Source of the DNA: Lunularia cruciata
Lineage: Eukaryota; Streptophyta; Marchantiopsida; Lunulariales; Lunulariaceae
Length of the DNA: 64,000 nt
Direction of reading: 5' to 3'
Assembly: GCA_948567375.1 (NCBI GenBank)
Contig: OX419758.1
Span: 36,461,001 to 36,525,000, forward strand
In this document: positions 11,431 to 22,569 of the stretch, one piece after another
Position numbering within the stretch: the first letter of the stretch is position 1
How the letters are laid out: every line of letters starts with the position of its first letter
Program-made: the position numbers and the translations under genes
The notes under the pieces: generated by a model
Told to the model about the DNA's origin: nothing
The model's database searches: none
The model's input: only the letters and a program-made list of their open reading frames with translations

Positions 11431-11960
11431 CAAAGCTTCTATAGAAGTCCAAAGACTACTTGTGGGAAGCAGAACAAGAAGAAGCTTTCCAAGTATTGAA
11501 AAGGAAACTGGTTGAAGCACCAATTATGAGGGGTCCAAATTAGGAGTGCCCTTTTCATGTGCATGTGGACACTTTGTCCATGGCAATTGGAGTTGTCTTA
11601 AGTCAGAAGGACGAGAAGAAGAAGGACTACCTGATTTATTATGCAAGCCAAAAATTATCATTTTCAAAAAAGAACTATTTGAAAACTGAAAGAGAAGCAC
11701 TCGGAATGGTTAATGCCTGCAAGAAGTTTGCCACTACCTGTTGGGATACAAGTTTTTCTTCTATGTTGACCATTACATGCTGCAACATTTGGTCAAGAAG
11801 GCAGATTTTTCCAAGAAAATTGCAAGATGGATCTTGTTATTAGAAGATTATTCACATATAGTGTACAAGTAAGGAAGGGAGCTTCACATTTGAATGCGGA
11901 TTTCCTATCCTGGTTAGAAACTCAAGACCGACTTAGAAGTTGATGATTGGTTTCTTGATG
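11431..11960 (+). pseudogene. A RNase H, decayed
   Basis: Degrades the RNA strand of the RNA:DNA hybrid. It follows RT directly. Readable pieces are WEAEQEEAFQVLKRKLVEAP, VDTLSMAIGVVLSQKDE, IYYASQKLS, YLKTEREALGMVNACKKF and ARWILLLEDY, the usual order of a gypsy RNase H. Stops and a frameshift after 11740 separate the blocks. No second (archaeal-type) RNase H was recognised. Confidence 0.75.
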
Positions 11961-11977
11961 AAGAGCTATATCATTTA

Positions 11978-13260
11978 ATGGATATGCAAAGTATGAGGTA
12001 TGCAGCCAAATATCACTATCTGCATACTTTTCATTGTCTTGAGGAGCTGGACTTAGAGCAGAGTGCAATCTTCCTTAGGAAGATGGGACCGCACCAACTA
12101 AAACACAACATTTTATTTAAGATGAGCAAAGATGAAGTACTTCGGAGATGCTTGGAGGCATATGATTGAAATAGTCATTGAGTCTTTACACTTTGAAGCA
12201 TTGGAAGGACACTATGCCCTGAAGAATACTATGAAGAAGATCCTTTCAGCAAGGTATTGGTGGCCTACAATGTATAAAAACACTCACGGCCATATCCAAA
12301 GTTGTGATGCATGTCAAAGAACAAGAAAGCCAATGGCTATGTCTCAGTGGCCTTTGAGACCAAATTTTCCATTGACTCCATTTGAGAAATGGGGTATTGA
12401 TTTTGTGGGTCCAATTCAACCAATGACTCAAGTCACGAGTAAGAGATACATCTTGGTGTGCATTGATTATTCTACCAAGATGCTGGTAGAAGTAGAAGCA
12501 AAATAGAGAGATGATGCAAAAATAGTCACAGAATTTTTCTTCTGAAACATCATTTCACGTTACAAGTGTCCTTTGGAATTTGTCAATGATTGAGGAACTC
12601 ATTTTTTGAACTCCATGGTGGAAGCATTAACCAAGTACTTCCAAATTAAACATTAGAAGATGATTCCCTATAATCCAAAAGCAAATGGACTAACGGAGAA
12701 GGCCAATGGATTGTTGTGTAAAAATTTGAACAAGGTGACAGTCAATTATGCCTATGATTGGGACACAAAATTACCTATAGCTTTGTGGGCATACAAAACA
12801 ACTAAAAAGATTACCACCAAACAAACTCCATATTTCTTAACATACGGGTTGCATCCCATACTACCAGTTGAATTTGAAGTACCATCATATTGGATTCTTT
12901 GTGAGGAATGACTGTCAGAGGAAGAAAGCCAGGATCTTTGGATCCGTCAACTGATGTGGTTAGAAGAGAAAAGGGATGATGCAATGCAAACCACAAAAGA
13001 AGTGCAAGAACAAAGGAAATTTAGGCACAATAAGAGAATCAAGCTTGTGGTTGTTCAAGAGGGTGATTTGGTGCTATTATATGACCATCTCCAAATATTT
13101 GTTCCAAGCAAACTGCATTTAAGGTGGATAGAGCCATATCATGTTATGCACATATATGCTAATGGCTCTATTCAACTTGCAGACCTAGAAGGCAATCGTT
13201 TTGCCACTTGAGTAAATAGATGGAGAGTTAGAAAATATTGGGCCACAGACTAGACTTTGT
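11978..13260 (+). pseudogene. A integrase, decayed
   Basis: Inserts the cDNA into the genome. The zinc-binding region reads HFEALEGHYALK...YWWPTMY...CDACQRT (HHCC). The catalytic core has WGIDFVGPI (first Asp), FVND followed by a stop and GTHF (second Asp), and NPKANGLTEKANG (Glu). The C-terminal part has EGDLVLLYDH and LHLRWIEPYHV. It ends in ARYW-like RKYWATD about 60 bp before the 3' LTR. No chromodomain is seen, as expected for Athila/Tat lineages. Broken by stops near 12500, 12590 and 12910. Confidence 0.8.
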
Positions 13261-13302
13261 ATAAAGAACCGGTTGTCGGTATTTGTGGGTACGCTCACAT
13301 TT

Positions 13303-13315
13303 GAGGGAGGGAGTA
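13303..13315 (+). other. Polypurine tract of A
   Basis: GAGGGAGGGAGTA sits directly against the 3' LTR start TGTCATACCC. A purine run here primes plus-strand DNA synthesis and confirms the LTR border. Confidence 0.75.
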
Positions 13316-13670
13316 TGTCATACCCACTTCTTTTTCTTCTTTTTTGTTAAATTTTTGAAGAAGAAGAAGTGAGTTAGAAAGCCAAATTATGAAGGAAAGA
13401 ATGGATTGGTGTGTCTTCAAAGTAAACCTAAATAAATTGGCTTGGGGTCAGAAACCAAAAGTACTTGAAGGGAGTTACAAAGAGATAAATCCAAAGAAGA
13501 GTGTCTTTGGACCGAGAAGCAAAGGCCAATACAAAGACGGTGTAACAACCTTTCTACATGGCAAGAAATTATAATTCAAGAAACAACAAAGGCAAGAGAA
13601 GAAGGTCTTGACATTGACAGGAAACCAACATACAAAAGAAGTGGAAGTTGATTTTGAAATTGATTGAAGA

Positions 13671-16294
13671 ATGATTGCACTTTGGGGTACTATAAAATTC
13701 CAATTGTGCAAGGGGAAATCAAATATGTCAAATAGATATCCTATTCCTTTGAGTATTCATCTACAATAATGCGTGTCAAGAAGCCAATTGAGAGTGAAAT
13801 TTATCGAAGTCCAGAACGGGTTAGATTGTTGCATCCAAGAGAGTGGATGGTTTTTTAGTGCCAAAGAACTAGAGAGCAAATCATGGTGAAGAAGGTTAAG
13901 AATGCACTTGTAGTGAGGAGTCTTGCAATTTGGAGGTTAGATGTCATAGTAAGGATCAAGGTCTTGAATAGACTTTGGATTACATTTTTTAGCATAGAAT
14001 TGGAATTTCAATTTCTTAGGAGTATAGCTATTAGTAATTGTGAGGAAGGCCCTAAAGTCTAGAGGAAGAGAGGATATACGGCTTGATGGACTAAGTCGGA
14101 TTGGAGGTTAGTATTGGGAAAGGAAGCAAGAGAGGTGGTTGGGATCACCTTCTATCAGAAGTGTGATGCTGCAGAGGAGACAATGGAAATCAGAAATTTG
14201 TTCTTTGCATTGCATACTAACAATAGTTACAAAGTGGAGTCCTATTGGGACCCAATTAAATGAAGCGTTGTAGGAGCAATAATGGCCATGTTCAAACCCA
14301 ATCAAACTACATACATAAACATGCAGCAGGCGGTCTTTTTCCACCGGATGTTTGTAGGAATGAAGGTGAATTGGGCAAAGTGCTTCCACCAACAAATGAG
14401 GCAAATGATTGGCAATTGGAGACCCAATTTGCCTCCATAATACTTTGCACTATTTGCAGCACACTTCTACTTTGGATTGAATTTGTTGACAGTGGAGGAG
14501 AAGCATCCCATGTTGTCACATTTCCATGTTGATCCATGACGGAAAGCGGATGAAGAGGAGCAGCAACACATGATACAACTGTGAGCTAGCAATGATCACT
14601 TCATCAAAATAGGATAGAGGAGGATGCCGGAAGAAAGAAGTCCAAAGACTAAGAAGCAGACTAACCCAAAAAGGTACACTTGCCTCAACCACAATGGAAG
14701 ACCCAAAGACTCAATCCGCGAAGTAAGAAGGCGGTGCAGGAGGAGACTTTGGAAACAAAGTCTGAAGATGAGATAGAGTCCAGAGGAGAAGACTCAAAAG
14801 AAGTATAGCTCACACTCCAAAGTGAAGATCTAGAAGTGAGAGTGATGATGAAGAGGAAGTTCAGCAATTGATTGAAGCATAAGAAGATGAAGCATTTCAT
14901 GCGGCAATTGATTGTCTGGATGGAAGAGATAATCCTTGTTTAGAATAAGCTATGGAGGAGATGGATGTAGAGCCAAAGAAGGAAGATAGGAAGGGAGGTA
15001 GAGGCAAGAAGTCAATAATGGAAGACCTTGTAAGTCCGAGTTTAGTTTGTAAGGAAGAAGAAAGGTTGGAAGCAATACCGCTCAAAGTGAAGATCAAGAC
15101 TTTGGGAGAAGGCAACAGCAGAAGAAACAAAGTACAAAGATGAAGCCAAAGATGAAGAGAGCTTTGGGGGAGTACAATATTTAACACAAATTGTGACTCC
15201 ATTGTTAGAGCTGCTCAAGGTGCAGCAAAAGGTAATCCCGCAAGATCGTATGAAGGTGAAGAATGAGTTGCAGGTGGTGAAGTATCTGCTAGATGAAGTG
15301 AAGGAATTGTAAGAGAGTGTGACCCAAAGAGAAGAAGAAGCTGAGGAACTTTGGGTGGATGCAATCTTGAAGACGAAGATTTTAGAGAATTTTCAAGAGA
15401 GTTTTGAGAAGAGGGGAAGAGAGATGCACAATCAAGCCGTAGAGTTGAAGGAGCAAATGATGTTGTTGGCAAAGATGAAAGAGGAGGTCAATGAAGTTTG
15501 CAATGAAAGTATTCATGTGAAAGCAATGGAAGCTGTGATGGAGCAAGAGTTAGAGAGCCTGAAGAAGAGTGCAACAGGAAAAGATCAAGCATAGCAGAGA
15601 AAGTTGTTGATCCAACACCAAGAGGACAAAAGATTGTGAGGGTTGGTAAGAAGTGTTGAGCTGTAAAGTTCTTAGTATGTGGAGGAGAACAAGATGCTTA
15701 TTGCTAAGTAAAAAGACTAGTTGAAGATGTACCAAGAAGAGTTGAAGGAAAAATGCTCTTGGAAGTATGCATCAGAATCAATAGGAGAAGTTGTTGGAAG
15801 ATTGCAAGCCATGTTGAGCATGGAGGCTAAAGGAAAGTTGGAGGAAACAAGACTGCACAAATTGAAATTGCTTGTGTAAGAAACTCAGAAGAGGAGAGTG
15901 AAAGATGTAGATATGAACACTCTTTTGATTGGTTTAAGGGAAAGAGTAGATAAAAGATTTTGGAGGTAGGAGACAATATAATCTCAGATTAGACTAAGTG
16001 AATTCAGAGTTAGAGAGACTTCAGAGTAGTGTGAAGGAAGATAAGAAGTCCAAAGTAGCAAAAATAAGAGTGCAGGTGTCTTTGGAGTTGTCACTTGAGA
16101 CATTAGAGAAGAGTAGGTCGGAAGATAAAGAGTTAGAAAGGTTACCCATGACCTCAATTGTAGTCTATAGTGAAGAAGTAGTAGAAACAGTGAAGGCTTT
16201 GGTAGTTGAAGATAGACCCAAAGAAGGGGAAATTCTTGAAGGAGGATCATGGGTATTGGAAGCCAAAGTCAAAGTTGATATGGGATCTGATTAG
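13671..16294 (+). pseudogene. LTR-encoded ORF of A, 3' copy, broken
   Basis: Counterpart of 3743-6378, opening with MIALWGTIKF at 13671 and closing at TAG 16292. The N-terminal domain is more damaged than in the 5' LTR; a shift near 14210 splits it, though VESYWDPI and the AVFFHRMF region are still readable in two frames. The coiled-coil part is open at 15319-15594, and at 15998-16294 the GDKELERLPMTSIVVYSEEV-like segment is retained. In the genomic RNA this 3' copy would lie downstream of integrase. Confidence 0.65.
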
Positions 16295-16413
16295 AAATAG
16301 ATTGAGATATGATGAGGCAGTAGATATGAAGAGGTGCATTGTCATTTTAAATCTGCAAGTCAGAAAAGTTGTTGTAGAATGGTATAGTTTGTAGCAATTG
16401 TTGATTGCTCAAC

Positions 16414-16421
16414 TATTTAAA
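16414..16421 (+). promoter_or_regulatory. TATA-like box of A 3' LTR
   Basis: TATTTAAA at the position matching 6498 in the 5' LTR, 120 bp after the ORF stop. Confidence 0.5.
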
Positions 16422-17089
16422 GAGGCCATTTGGAGTGTGTTGTTGTTTAGTATTCATAATTTCTGAAGATAGATAAAGCAAAGTGTTGTGAAGTAGTGCT
16501 CATTGCTTGAGCTTAATTCCGAGTATCAACTTTGTGTTTATAGTTGTGAGTGTTTGGAGAATTCTGAAGTGCAAGTTAGTGAATTTGTTGGATGTTGAAT
16601 TCCACAATTGTTATCTTCATTCTATGTGTATGATCCTGAGTGAAGTGCAATCAGAGCAATGCCTTGAAAGATCTGAAAGGAATTGTAGTGTTGGTAGTAT
16701 TTTGCATTGTGAGTGCAGCGTTGAGTTGATGTGAAGCAATTTTGATCAAGTAAGTTGTGCCTTTAGTGGAGGGGTGGAACAAAAGTGAGGTGAAGTTGTT
16801 TTGCAATGAAGTAACAATCTTTGGGAGGATCTGAATCATCACAATTGAGATTGTTTGGAAAGATTTGCTATGTTGTGATTATGAGTGAGTGATTTGTGAC
16901 AAGTTGTCAAGATTGAACAGTTCTTACTCTCTTCTGGGTGTAGTTTCTACCTAAGAGATTAAAAAACAACCCAAGAAGAGCTAATTTTGTCACTTTGCTT
17001 TGTATTTGGACATTTTTGACTAGTATCTTTGCGAGAACAAACTTTACTTACCCGGTTACCGCAAAAGTGATATTTTTTGGGTTGTTATA

Positions 17090-17757
17090 ATGATGGAGAT
17101 TTGTGGAGAGTAAAAAAATTTATACAAATCATCAATCTCAAAAGTGAGTAACAAAGTGTATAATATGACCAAAAGCTTTTGGAAATAATTTAGAATTTGA
17201 AATTTGGAAATAATTATCCCCTATTATAAAGAATTGGATGGGACCATCACCAATCATGTGAAGTTTGCTGCTCAAGTGGCTAATGCAAAGATGGCAAGCT
17301 TTTGATGAGCTCAAGGAGATCAAGGAGCAACTCCAAAACAAAGAAGAAACTTGTTGTGAATGGAAGTTGACAATGGACAAGTTGAGGAAGGTGGAGTAGA
17401 TAAGATATGAGCAGTATGATGGAGATTTGTGGAGAGTACAAGCAAACATACAAATCTTTAATCTCAAAATTGAGCAACAAAGAGTATAATAAGACCAAAA
17501 TATTTATGCTTAAGACAAGGCAGTGACCATGTTGAAGACCAAGTTGGAGCAAGCATGGGTCAAGATTGTTAACGATGAAATCATGCACAATAATTACAAG
17601 GAACTAGTCAAAATCCATATCAAGGAGTTGACCAAGCAAGTTGACAAACAAGAAGAGAGATAGGAACTCATCTATTTACAAGCAAGGCAAGAGCTAGAAG
17701 GGGAAATACATACCATTTGTGTGAACTTAGAGAGGAGTGTGTTTGAGTGCTCACAAT
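17090..17757 (+). pseudogene. Middle part of the decayed coiled-coil frame, with tandem duplication
   Basis: Continues the frame cut at 3386. The first duplicated unit ends about 17205. A second unit repeats LRKIKEQ-type sequence and the uninterrupted target site ATGATGGAGATTTG at 17416. After it the frame reads MLKTKLEQAWVKIVNDEI, HNNYKELVKIHIKELTKQ and ERSVFECS, typical of a long alpha-helical coiled coil. It is cut at 17757 by element F and resumes at 34802. Not recognised as any named gene; origin as a retroelement ORF is possible. Confidence 0.5.
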
Positions 17758-18191
17758 TGTAATACCAATAGCTAGACATATTAGCTAGAGGTGAAAATTG
17801 GCTTGGTAACATCTGGAAGGATGTTATGTATGATAGGCTAGGTAGATCAGATAGAAGTGTCACCAAAAGAGATCTTTTACTAATAGAGTAGGAGTCAAAA
17901 ATAGCCCGAAAACTTTAGAGCCAATTTTGGATGCCAAAACAAATTAATTAGACCTTGAAAATGTGCTTATGCCCCCCTTCCAATGGAAAAAAGGTTAGCC
18001 TTCCCTCCCTTTGATTTTTCTCATTGAGATCTTTCCAATGGTACCTCATCCATACAATTCAGATATTCCTACAAGAAGATTCTCTAAAGATTCTCTTTGG
18101 TCAAAGAAGGTTTGACCAACTAGATAGGATCAAAATTGATATGTCACCCATACATGAAACTAAATTAAGAGTAGAGATTGCTGACATGTCA

Positions 18192-18194
<3 letters not shown>

Positions 18195-18228
<34 letters not shown>
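18195..18228. repeat. (AT)17 microsatellite inside the F 5' LTR
   Basis: Seventeen uninterrupted AT units. The 3' LTR of F reads CACCAATCCATGTATCTG at this place, so the array arose after insertion from a short ATGTAT seed. Confidence 0.95.
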
Positions 18229-18230
<2 letters not shown>

Positions 18231-18270
18231 GATCCAAGGGTGGAGCTTCCTTTGGGAAAGTCCTCTTTGC

Positions 18271-18303
18271 TATATAATATAGTCAAGGTGCTCCTTTGGA
18301 GCA
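18271..18303 (+). promoter_or_regulatory. TATA box and conserved hairpin in F 5' LTR
   Basis: TATATAATA at 18271 is followed 10 bp later by TGCTCCTTTGGAGCA (18289-18303), a perfect 6-bp stem with a TTT loop. Both are kept in the other family copies (34705 onward, 32191-32199 minus, 50949). The hairpin would lie at or near the 5' end of the transcript. Confidence 0.55.
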
Positions 18304-18379
18304 TCAAAGGTTGAGTTTGAAACTATGTTTTTCTTCTTCTATGTTTCTCTTCAAGTCTCCTCTTCTTGGAAGATTACAA

Positions 18380-18395
18380 TGGTATCAGAGCAGGT
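18380..18395 (+). other. Primer-binding site of F (initiator Met tRNA)
   Basis: TGGTATCAGAGCAGGT, the common plant primer site complementary to the 3' end of initiator-Met tRNA, begins one base after the LTR. Confidence 0.9.
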
Positions 18396-19238
18396 GTTTC
18401 AATCTAAGAGAGTGGATCATCCCTCTTGAAAGAACATGGGCTATTGAGACTAAGTAAATTTTGAGGAGAGGCACCGTAGTGTAATCAATAGATTAGGAGT
18501 ATGCTAGAGAGAGGATGGGATAGAGGCTCCAAGAGGAAAATATATAACACCCCACTTTTTGTTCTTGAATCTATTTCACATCAAGATTATGTACATCCAA
18601 CATAAGCAAGTGAAAGTGTATCTTGTTTTTTCACTTTGGAGTAGAATTCATGGATATAGTGATGAATTCACCAAACTTGGTGATTTTTTATATGGTTAGA
18701 TATGATAGAGATTGGAATTTGAAAATCTATATTATATTATGATGGATTTGATATACCAAATTCTCTCCCTTTCAATACTCAAGTGAAAATCCATTATGTA
18801 GTCAAACCACAAGTAATGTTTAGGGATTTCATAGTCCACAATTTTGATGAAGAATACCATCAACAAGTGATACCTTTGAAGTCCCACTGGTAGTTCTAAT
18901 AGTCCATGCTCCCTCTTGATTGATCATATTAATGTTTTATTGAAATATGAAATAGCAATTGAGCAGTGCTATGTGTAGGAATCATGATTTGTACTTGTAG
19001 GAGTTGAAGCAAGGAATGTAAGGAATGTAAGGAATGTTGAACAAGTTTTGGGAGATCAAGATGACATGGAGTCATTGCAAAGTCAAGTATATGCCTTTAG
19101 GAATGATCAAGCAATGCACAAAGTAGAGTCATCCCAAAACCCAATATTAGTTACCAAAGCACTCATGCCATTGCCAACCTTGATCAACAATGAGGCCACA
19201 TTTTTACTATAGATGAAGAGTACATGCAACATCAAGCC
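18396..19238 (+). other. F leader and damaged gag N-terminus
   Basis: Sequence between primer site and recognisable gag. It aligns with the same interval of E (31500-32087, minus) and G (36580-37390). Around 19020-19210 it reads in the gag frame (NVEQVLGDQDDMESLQSQV and NPILVTKALMPLPT), followed by a stop. Otherwise no motif. Confidence 0.5.
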
Positions 19239-20050
19239 TTACAATGGATAATGTTCCATGGCAATTGTAGAGAATTTGATTTCAAGAATGAATAGATACT
19301 TTTGATTGTTCATAACAAGAATCACTGATCGTTCTACTATCATTTTTGCATGGGGGTACTTGACTGATAAAGCCTTCACATGGTATGATGCTTGGGAACA
19401 ATCAATGTTGGCAAAAGGAAGGAAATTTACTTGGATGGCCATGCAAGAAGGGTTATTGAAGAACTTCCAATCAATGGATTTGGTGCAAATGGCCCAAACC
19501 CAACTATGGGGGTTGAAGCAAGAGAATACATGGAGGTATTCCTTGATTTATAGATCAAAATAACCAACGTGAGTCTAGTAGAAGCTCTAGAAAATTTCAA
19601 ACAAGGGTTGAAAGAGTGAATCTACCAAGAAGTAATGGTATAAAACCCATGTATGGTTTTTGAAGCCATTGCTTGTGCTCAAAGAATAGCAAGGCGCTAG
19701 GAGGAGGTGAAAAGGTCATCCCAACTCAAAAATATTGGGCTAAAACACAACACTTTGGTGAACCAATTCCTATGGAATTGGGCAATATTTGATTTAGAGA
19801 ATGAGGAGCATGACCGCCCCAAGGAGAATGGGGACGGGTCAAAGAGAGGAGAGAGGGAGTCCCACAAGGAGAAGGGACTTGGGAAAAACAATATTGTTGG
19901 TACAATTGTGCCTAATTTGGGCATCTCACCATCAATTGTTGTACTCGTTTTCCTAAAGACCCTTGACCTCCATATAGGTGATCTTTGAATAACATGGAGA
20001 GAAGAATTGAAGAGGAGGATGCTCAAATCAACTTGAAAAACAAAGATCAC
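19239..20050 (+). pseudogene. F gag, decayed
   Basis: Capsid protein of the chromovirus. The retrotransposon-gag domain is visible as KAFTWYDAWEQSMLAKGR, MQEGLLKNFQSMDLVQMAQ and LWGLKQENTWRYS, then ALENFKQGLKE and VFEAIACAQRIAR. A zinc-knuckle remnant, NCA-stop-FGHLTINC, is at about 19915-19950 with its first Cys replaced by Trp. It is broken by stops at about 19305, 19562 and later. The same region of E is split by solo LTR C, and the two copies support each other. Confidence 0.72.
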
Positions 20051-20139
20051 CAATAAATGTACCTTATAGCCTTATAGGCTCAATGGAAAAGCAAAATAGT
20101 AGGAGAAGGAAATGGACAAGTGCAAAGAGATTGAGAAAG

Positions 20140-20620
20140 ATAAGCTCATAATTGATTGTTATAAATGGAGTCCTAGAAGGTAATCAAGTGAGGGTATTGA
20201 TAGACCCTAGAGAAACAAAGAATTTCTTGTCTTGCTTTGTTGTAATAAGGTTGGGGATGGATCTAGAGAAGGACTAGAATGAGGAAGTGGAATTACCTAA
20301 TGGGCAGACAGAGAGGATTGAGTCATTACCTAGAAAGGAAGCACTCTTTGTAGGATAGTATTAGGAAGCAATTGACTGGCAAGTGATGTAGTAAACTCAT
20401 TATGATACAATCCTAAGTATGTCATGGATGGAGCACTACAACCCCACGGTCCATTGGAGGAAGAAAGTAATGAGGACTTGCCAATGGAAGATCATTGGAG
20501 TTAAAGAGAGAACATAGAGGTAAGAATTACCTCTATATGTCATAAGGACAATAATTATCTATAAGACAAATAGTGTTTCATGGGGTAATAAGTGAATTCT
20601 AGAGTGCACAACTCAATGGA
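20140..20620 (+). pseudogene. F protease region, heavily decayed
   Basis: Recognised mainly by comparison with the E counterpart (26424-26657, minus), which keeps LIDPRAIENFLSC around the active site. In F the equivalent reads in several frames with stops. No catalytic Asp-Ser/Thr-Gly can be shown. Position between gag and RT is as expected. Confidence 0.5.
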
Positions 20621-21440
20621 CAAGTTCCTAAGAAACTAAGAGATGTGTTCAATGAGTTACAAGATGTCTTACTATATGACCTACCCTTAGGATTACCACC
20701 AAGAAGGAGACTGGATCATAAAATTAAGATAATTCCTAAGAAGAAACCTCCTTGTAAGGCCTCATATTATCTATCACCTCATGAGTTGGAGGAGTGTAAG
20801 GCTCAAATCAAGGATATGCTACAAAAAGGTTTTATCCAACCCAATCTATCACCATATGGGACTCTTGTCTTGTTTTTGAAGAAAAAGGGTGGTACAATGC
20901 ACATGTGTATTGACTATTGGACCCTAATCAACAAACAATGAAGAATAAATACCCCTTACCCCGCATGGATGACCTATTTGATGAACTCAATGGAGCAAAA
21001 CATTTCACCAAACTTGATCTATGGAGTGGTTACGAACAAATCCAGATTGTGGAAGAAAATGTCCACAAGAATGTCTTTCAAACAACAAATGGTCATTTTC
21101 AGTATTTGGTGATGCCGTTTGGCCTCACCAATACACCAACCAATTTTCATGAGTTTGATGAATGACATATTTTTTCCATACTTGGATAAATCTATTATTG
21201 TTTTCCTAGATAACATCCTTGTCTATAATAGGACAATGATGGAACACAAGCAACATCTACAAGCTCTAGCTTCTACAACAAAATCAATAATGTGCCAAAA
21301 TCTCAAAGTGTGAGTTTGGCAAGTCTGAAGGAGGCTATTGGAGGCATAGAGTAAGTGTAGAAGGTATCCAAATTAATAAATAAAATAGAGGTTATTAAAA
21401 AATGGAGTGAACTTAAGAATTTCTTGGGATTCATGGGGTC
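20621..21440 (+). pseudogene. F reverse transcriptase, decayed
   Basis: Blocks in order: [108 protein letters not shown] and FLDNILVY (near 21203). The catalytic FLDD has become FLDN, so it would be inactive even with an open frame. The LTN(A/T)P and FLDDILVY types are those of chromoviruses. Frameshifts lie at about 20940 and 21150. Confidence 0.82.
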
Positions 21441-22010
21441 CTATTGACAATTTGTCAAATACTTCTCCAAGGTGACACACCTTCCACTTGCACTACTTGA
21501 CAAGGGAAAGAAATGGATGTGGAAAAGTGCACAAGAATTGGCCTTTCAAGAATTGAAAGGTGCATTACTACATACACCAATTTTGAAATAGTATGACCCA
21601 AAACATCCAATCAAGTTGGCTTTAGATGCATCAAGCATAGCAATAGAAGCAGTCCTACAACAAGAGTTGCATGATGGATGGCACCCAATTGCATATTTCT
21701 CTCAAAAGCTATTACCAATAGAACACAGCTATCACACCACCAAATGAGAGGAGTTGGCCATTGTCCTTGCAACCAAGCATTGGAGCACAATCTTGGGGAG
21801 AAGGCATTTGTAGTGGAGACAAATCACAAACCTTTAGTCTACCTAGAGATGCAAAAAGATCTATCTTGTCAATAGATTTGGTGGGTGGAGTGGAGAAAAA
21901 GGTTCAACATGATGATCACATATGTGGAAGCCAAGAAGCAACTTGTAGATACATTTACCCAAATGCCTATGGTAAACAATCTGGTGGTAGAAGTCAAGAT
22001 GAACACTAAA
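21441..22010 (+). pseudogene. F RNase H and start of integrase, decayed
   Basis: Readable in mixed frames: WMWKSAQELAFQELKGALLHTPILK-like sequence near 21520, LALDASSIAI near 21620, IAYFSQKLLPI near 21690, and VETNHKPLVYLEMQKDLS at 21815-21870. The comparison with E (25046-25276, minus, IKLATNASSVAIGEVLQQ and LIAYFSQKLLP) supports the call. The end of the domain runs into a tandem duplication starting at 21851. Confidence 0.7.
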
Positions 22011-22569
22011 TTGTGGCCAAGAATTCTTACTACTACAAAATGGACCCACAGATTGTTGGAGCTCAATCATCCAAAGGCATCACTAGTACCCAAGCACTTG
22101 CTTTTTGTGATGGCAAGTTATGGATTCCGGAGAAATGCCATTACTACTATAATCCTCCAAGGATGCAAAAAGATCTATCTTGTCAATAGATTTGGTGGGT
22201 GGAGTGGAGAAAAAGGTTCAACATGATGATCACATATGTGGAAGGTAAGAAGCAACTTGTAGATATATTTACCCAAATGCCTATGGTAAACAATCTGGTG
22301 GTAGAAGTCAAGATGAACCCTAAATTTTGGCCAAGAATTCTTACTACTACAAAATGGACCCACAGATTGTTGGAGCTTGATCATCCAAAGGCATCATTGG
22401 TACCCAAGTACTTGCTTTTTGTGATGGCAAGTTATGGATTCCGGAGGACACGGCCATAAAAACCACCATCTTAGCAGAAGGTCATGATTTTGTCATTGCA
22501 AGTCACGTAGGAGTAGACAAGACCTTGGATGCAAAGTAAATGCCATTACTACTATAATCCTCCAAGGAT
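21851..22569. repeat. Tandem duplication spanning the F/E junction
   Basis: Copy 1 is 21851-22164 and copy 2 is 22165-22569. Both begin GCAAAAAGATCTATCTTGTC and end CTATAATCCTCCAAGGAT. The last 17 bases (TATAATCCTCCAAGGAT) are the first bases of E's LTR, so the duplication happened after E inserted. Copy 1 lacks about 91 bp present in copy 2 (between GGATTCCGGAG and AAATGCC). The copies differ at only a few bases, so the event is fairly recent. Confidence 0.88.

Larger units (their letters stand above)
3387..17089 (+). mobile_element. Element A: full-length Athila/Tat-like Ty3/gypsy retrotransposon
   Basis: A 13.7-kb element bounded by 3.77-kb direct repeats (3387-7153 and 13316-17089) and by a perfect 5-bp duplication ATGAT (3382-3386, 17090-17094). 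The same target without insertion is present at 17416-17420. Inside are a primer-binding site, gag, protease, reverse transcriptase, RNase H, integrase and polypurine tract in Ty3/gypsy order. The RT carries FIDDF with MPFGLCNA and GIEVD downstream, and the primer site resembles TGGCGCCGTTGCCGGGGA, as in plant Athila/Tat lineages. Coding is broken by many stops and frameshifts, so it is non-autonomous now. Its LTRs are unusual in containing a long ORF. Solo copies of the LTR are C and D. Confidence 0.93.
13316..17089 (+). repeat. 3' LTR of A (3774 bp)
   Basis: Direct repeat of 3387-7153, starting TGTCATACCC and ending GTTGTTATA, then the target duplication ATGAT. The end corresponds to GTTGTCACA in copies C and D, with C-to-T changes. 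The two LTRs of A differ at many positions and by small indels, so the insertion is old. Confidence 0.93.
17758..18378 (+). repeat. 5' LTR of F (621 bp)
   Basis: TGTAATACC...AGATTACA, followed after one base by the primer site. It matches 34063-34801 except that the 3' copy has an extra internal duplication of about 120-150 bp and lacks the AT microsatellite. Confidence 0.92.

Noticed and set aside
11978-13315. An envelope-like ORF between integrase and the 3' LTR of A
   Set aside because: Integrase ends about 60 bp before the polypurine tract, leaving no room; the extra coding capacity is in the LTR.
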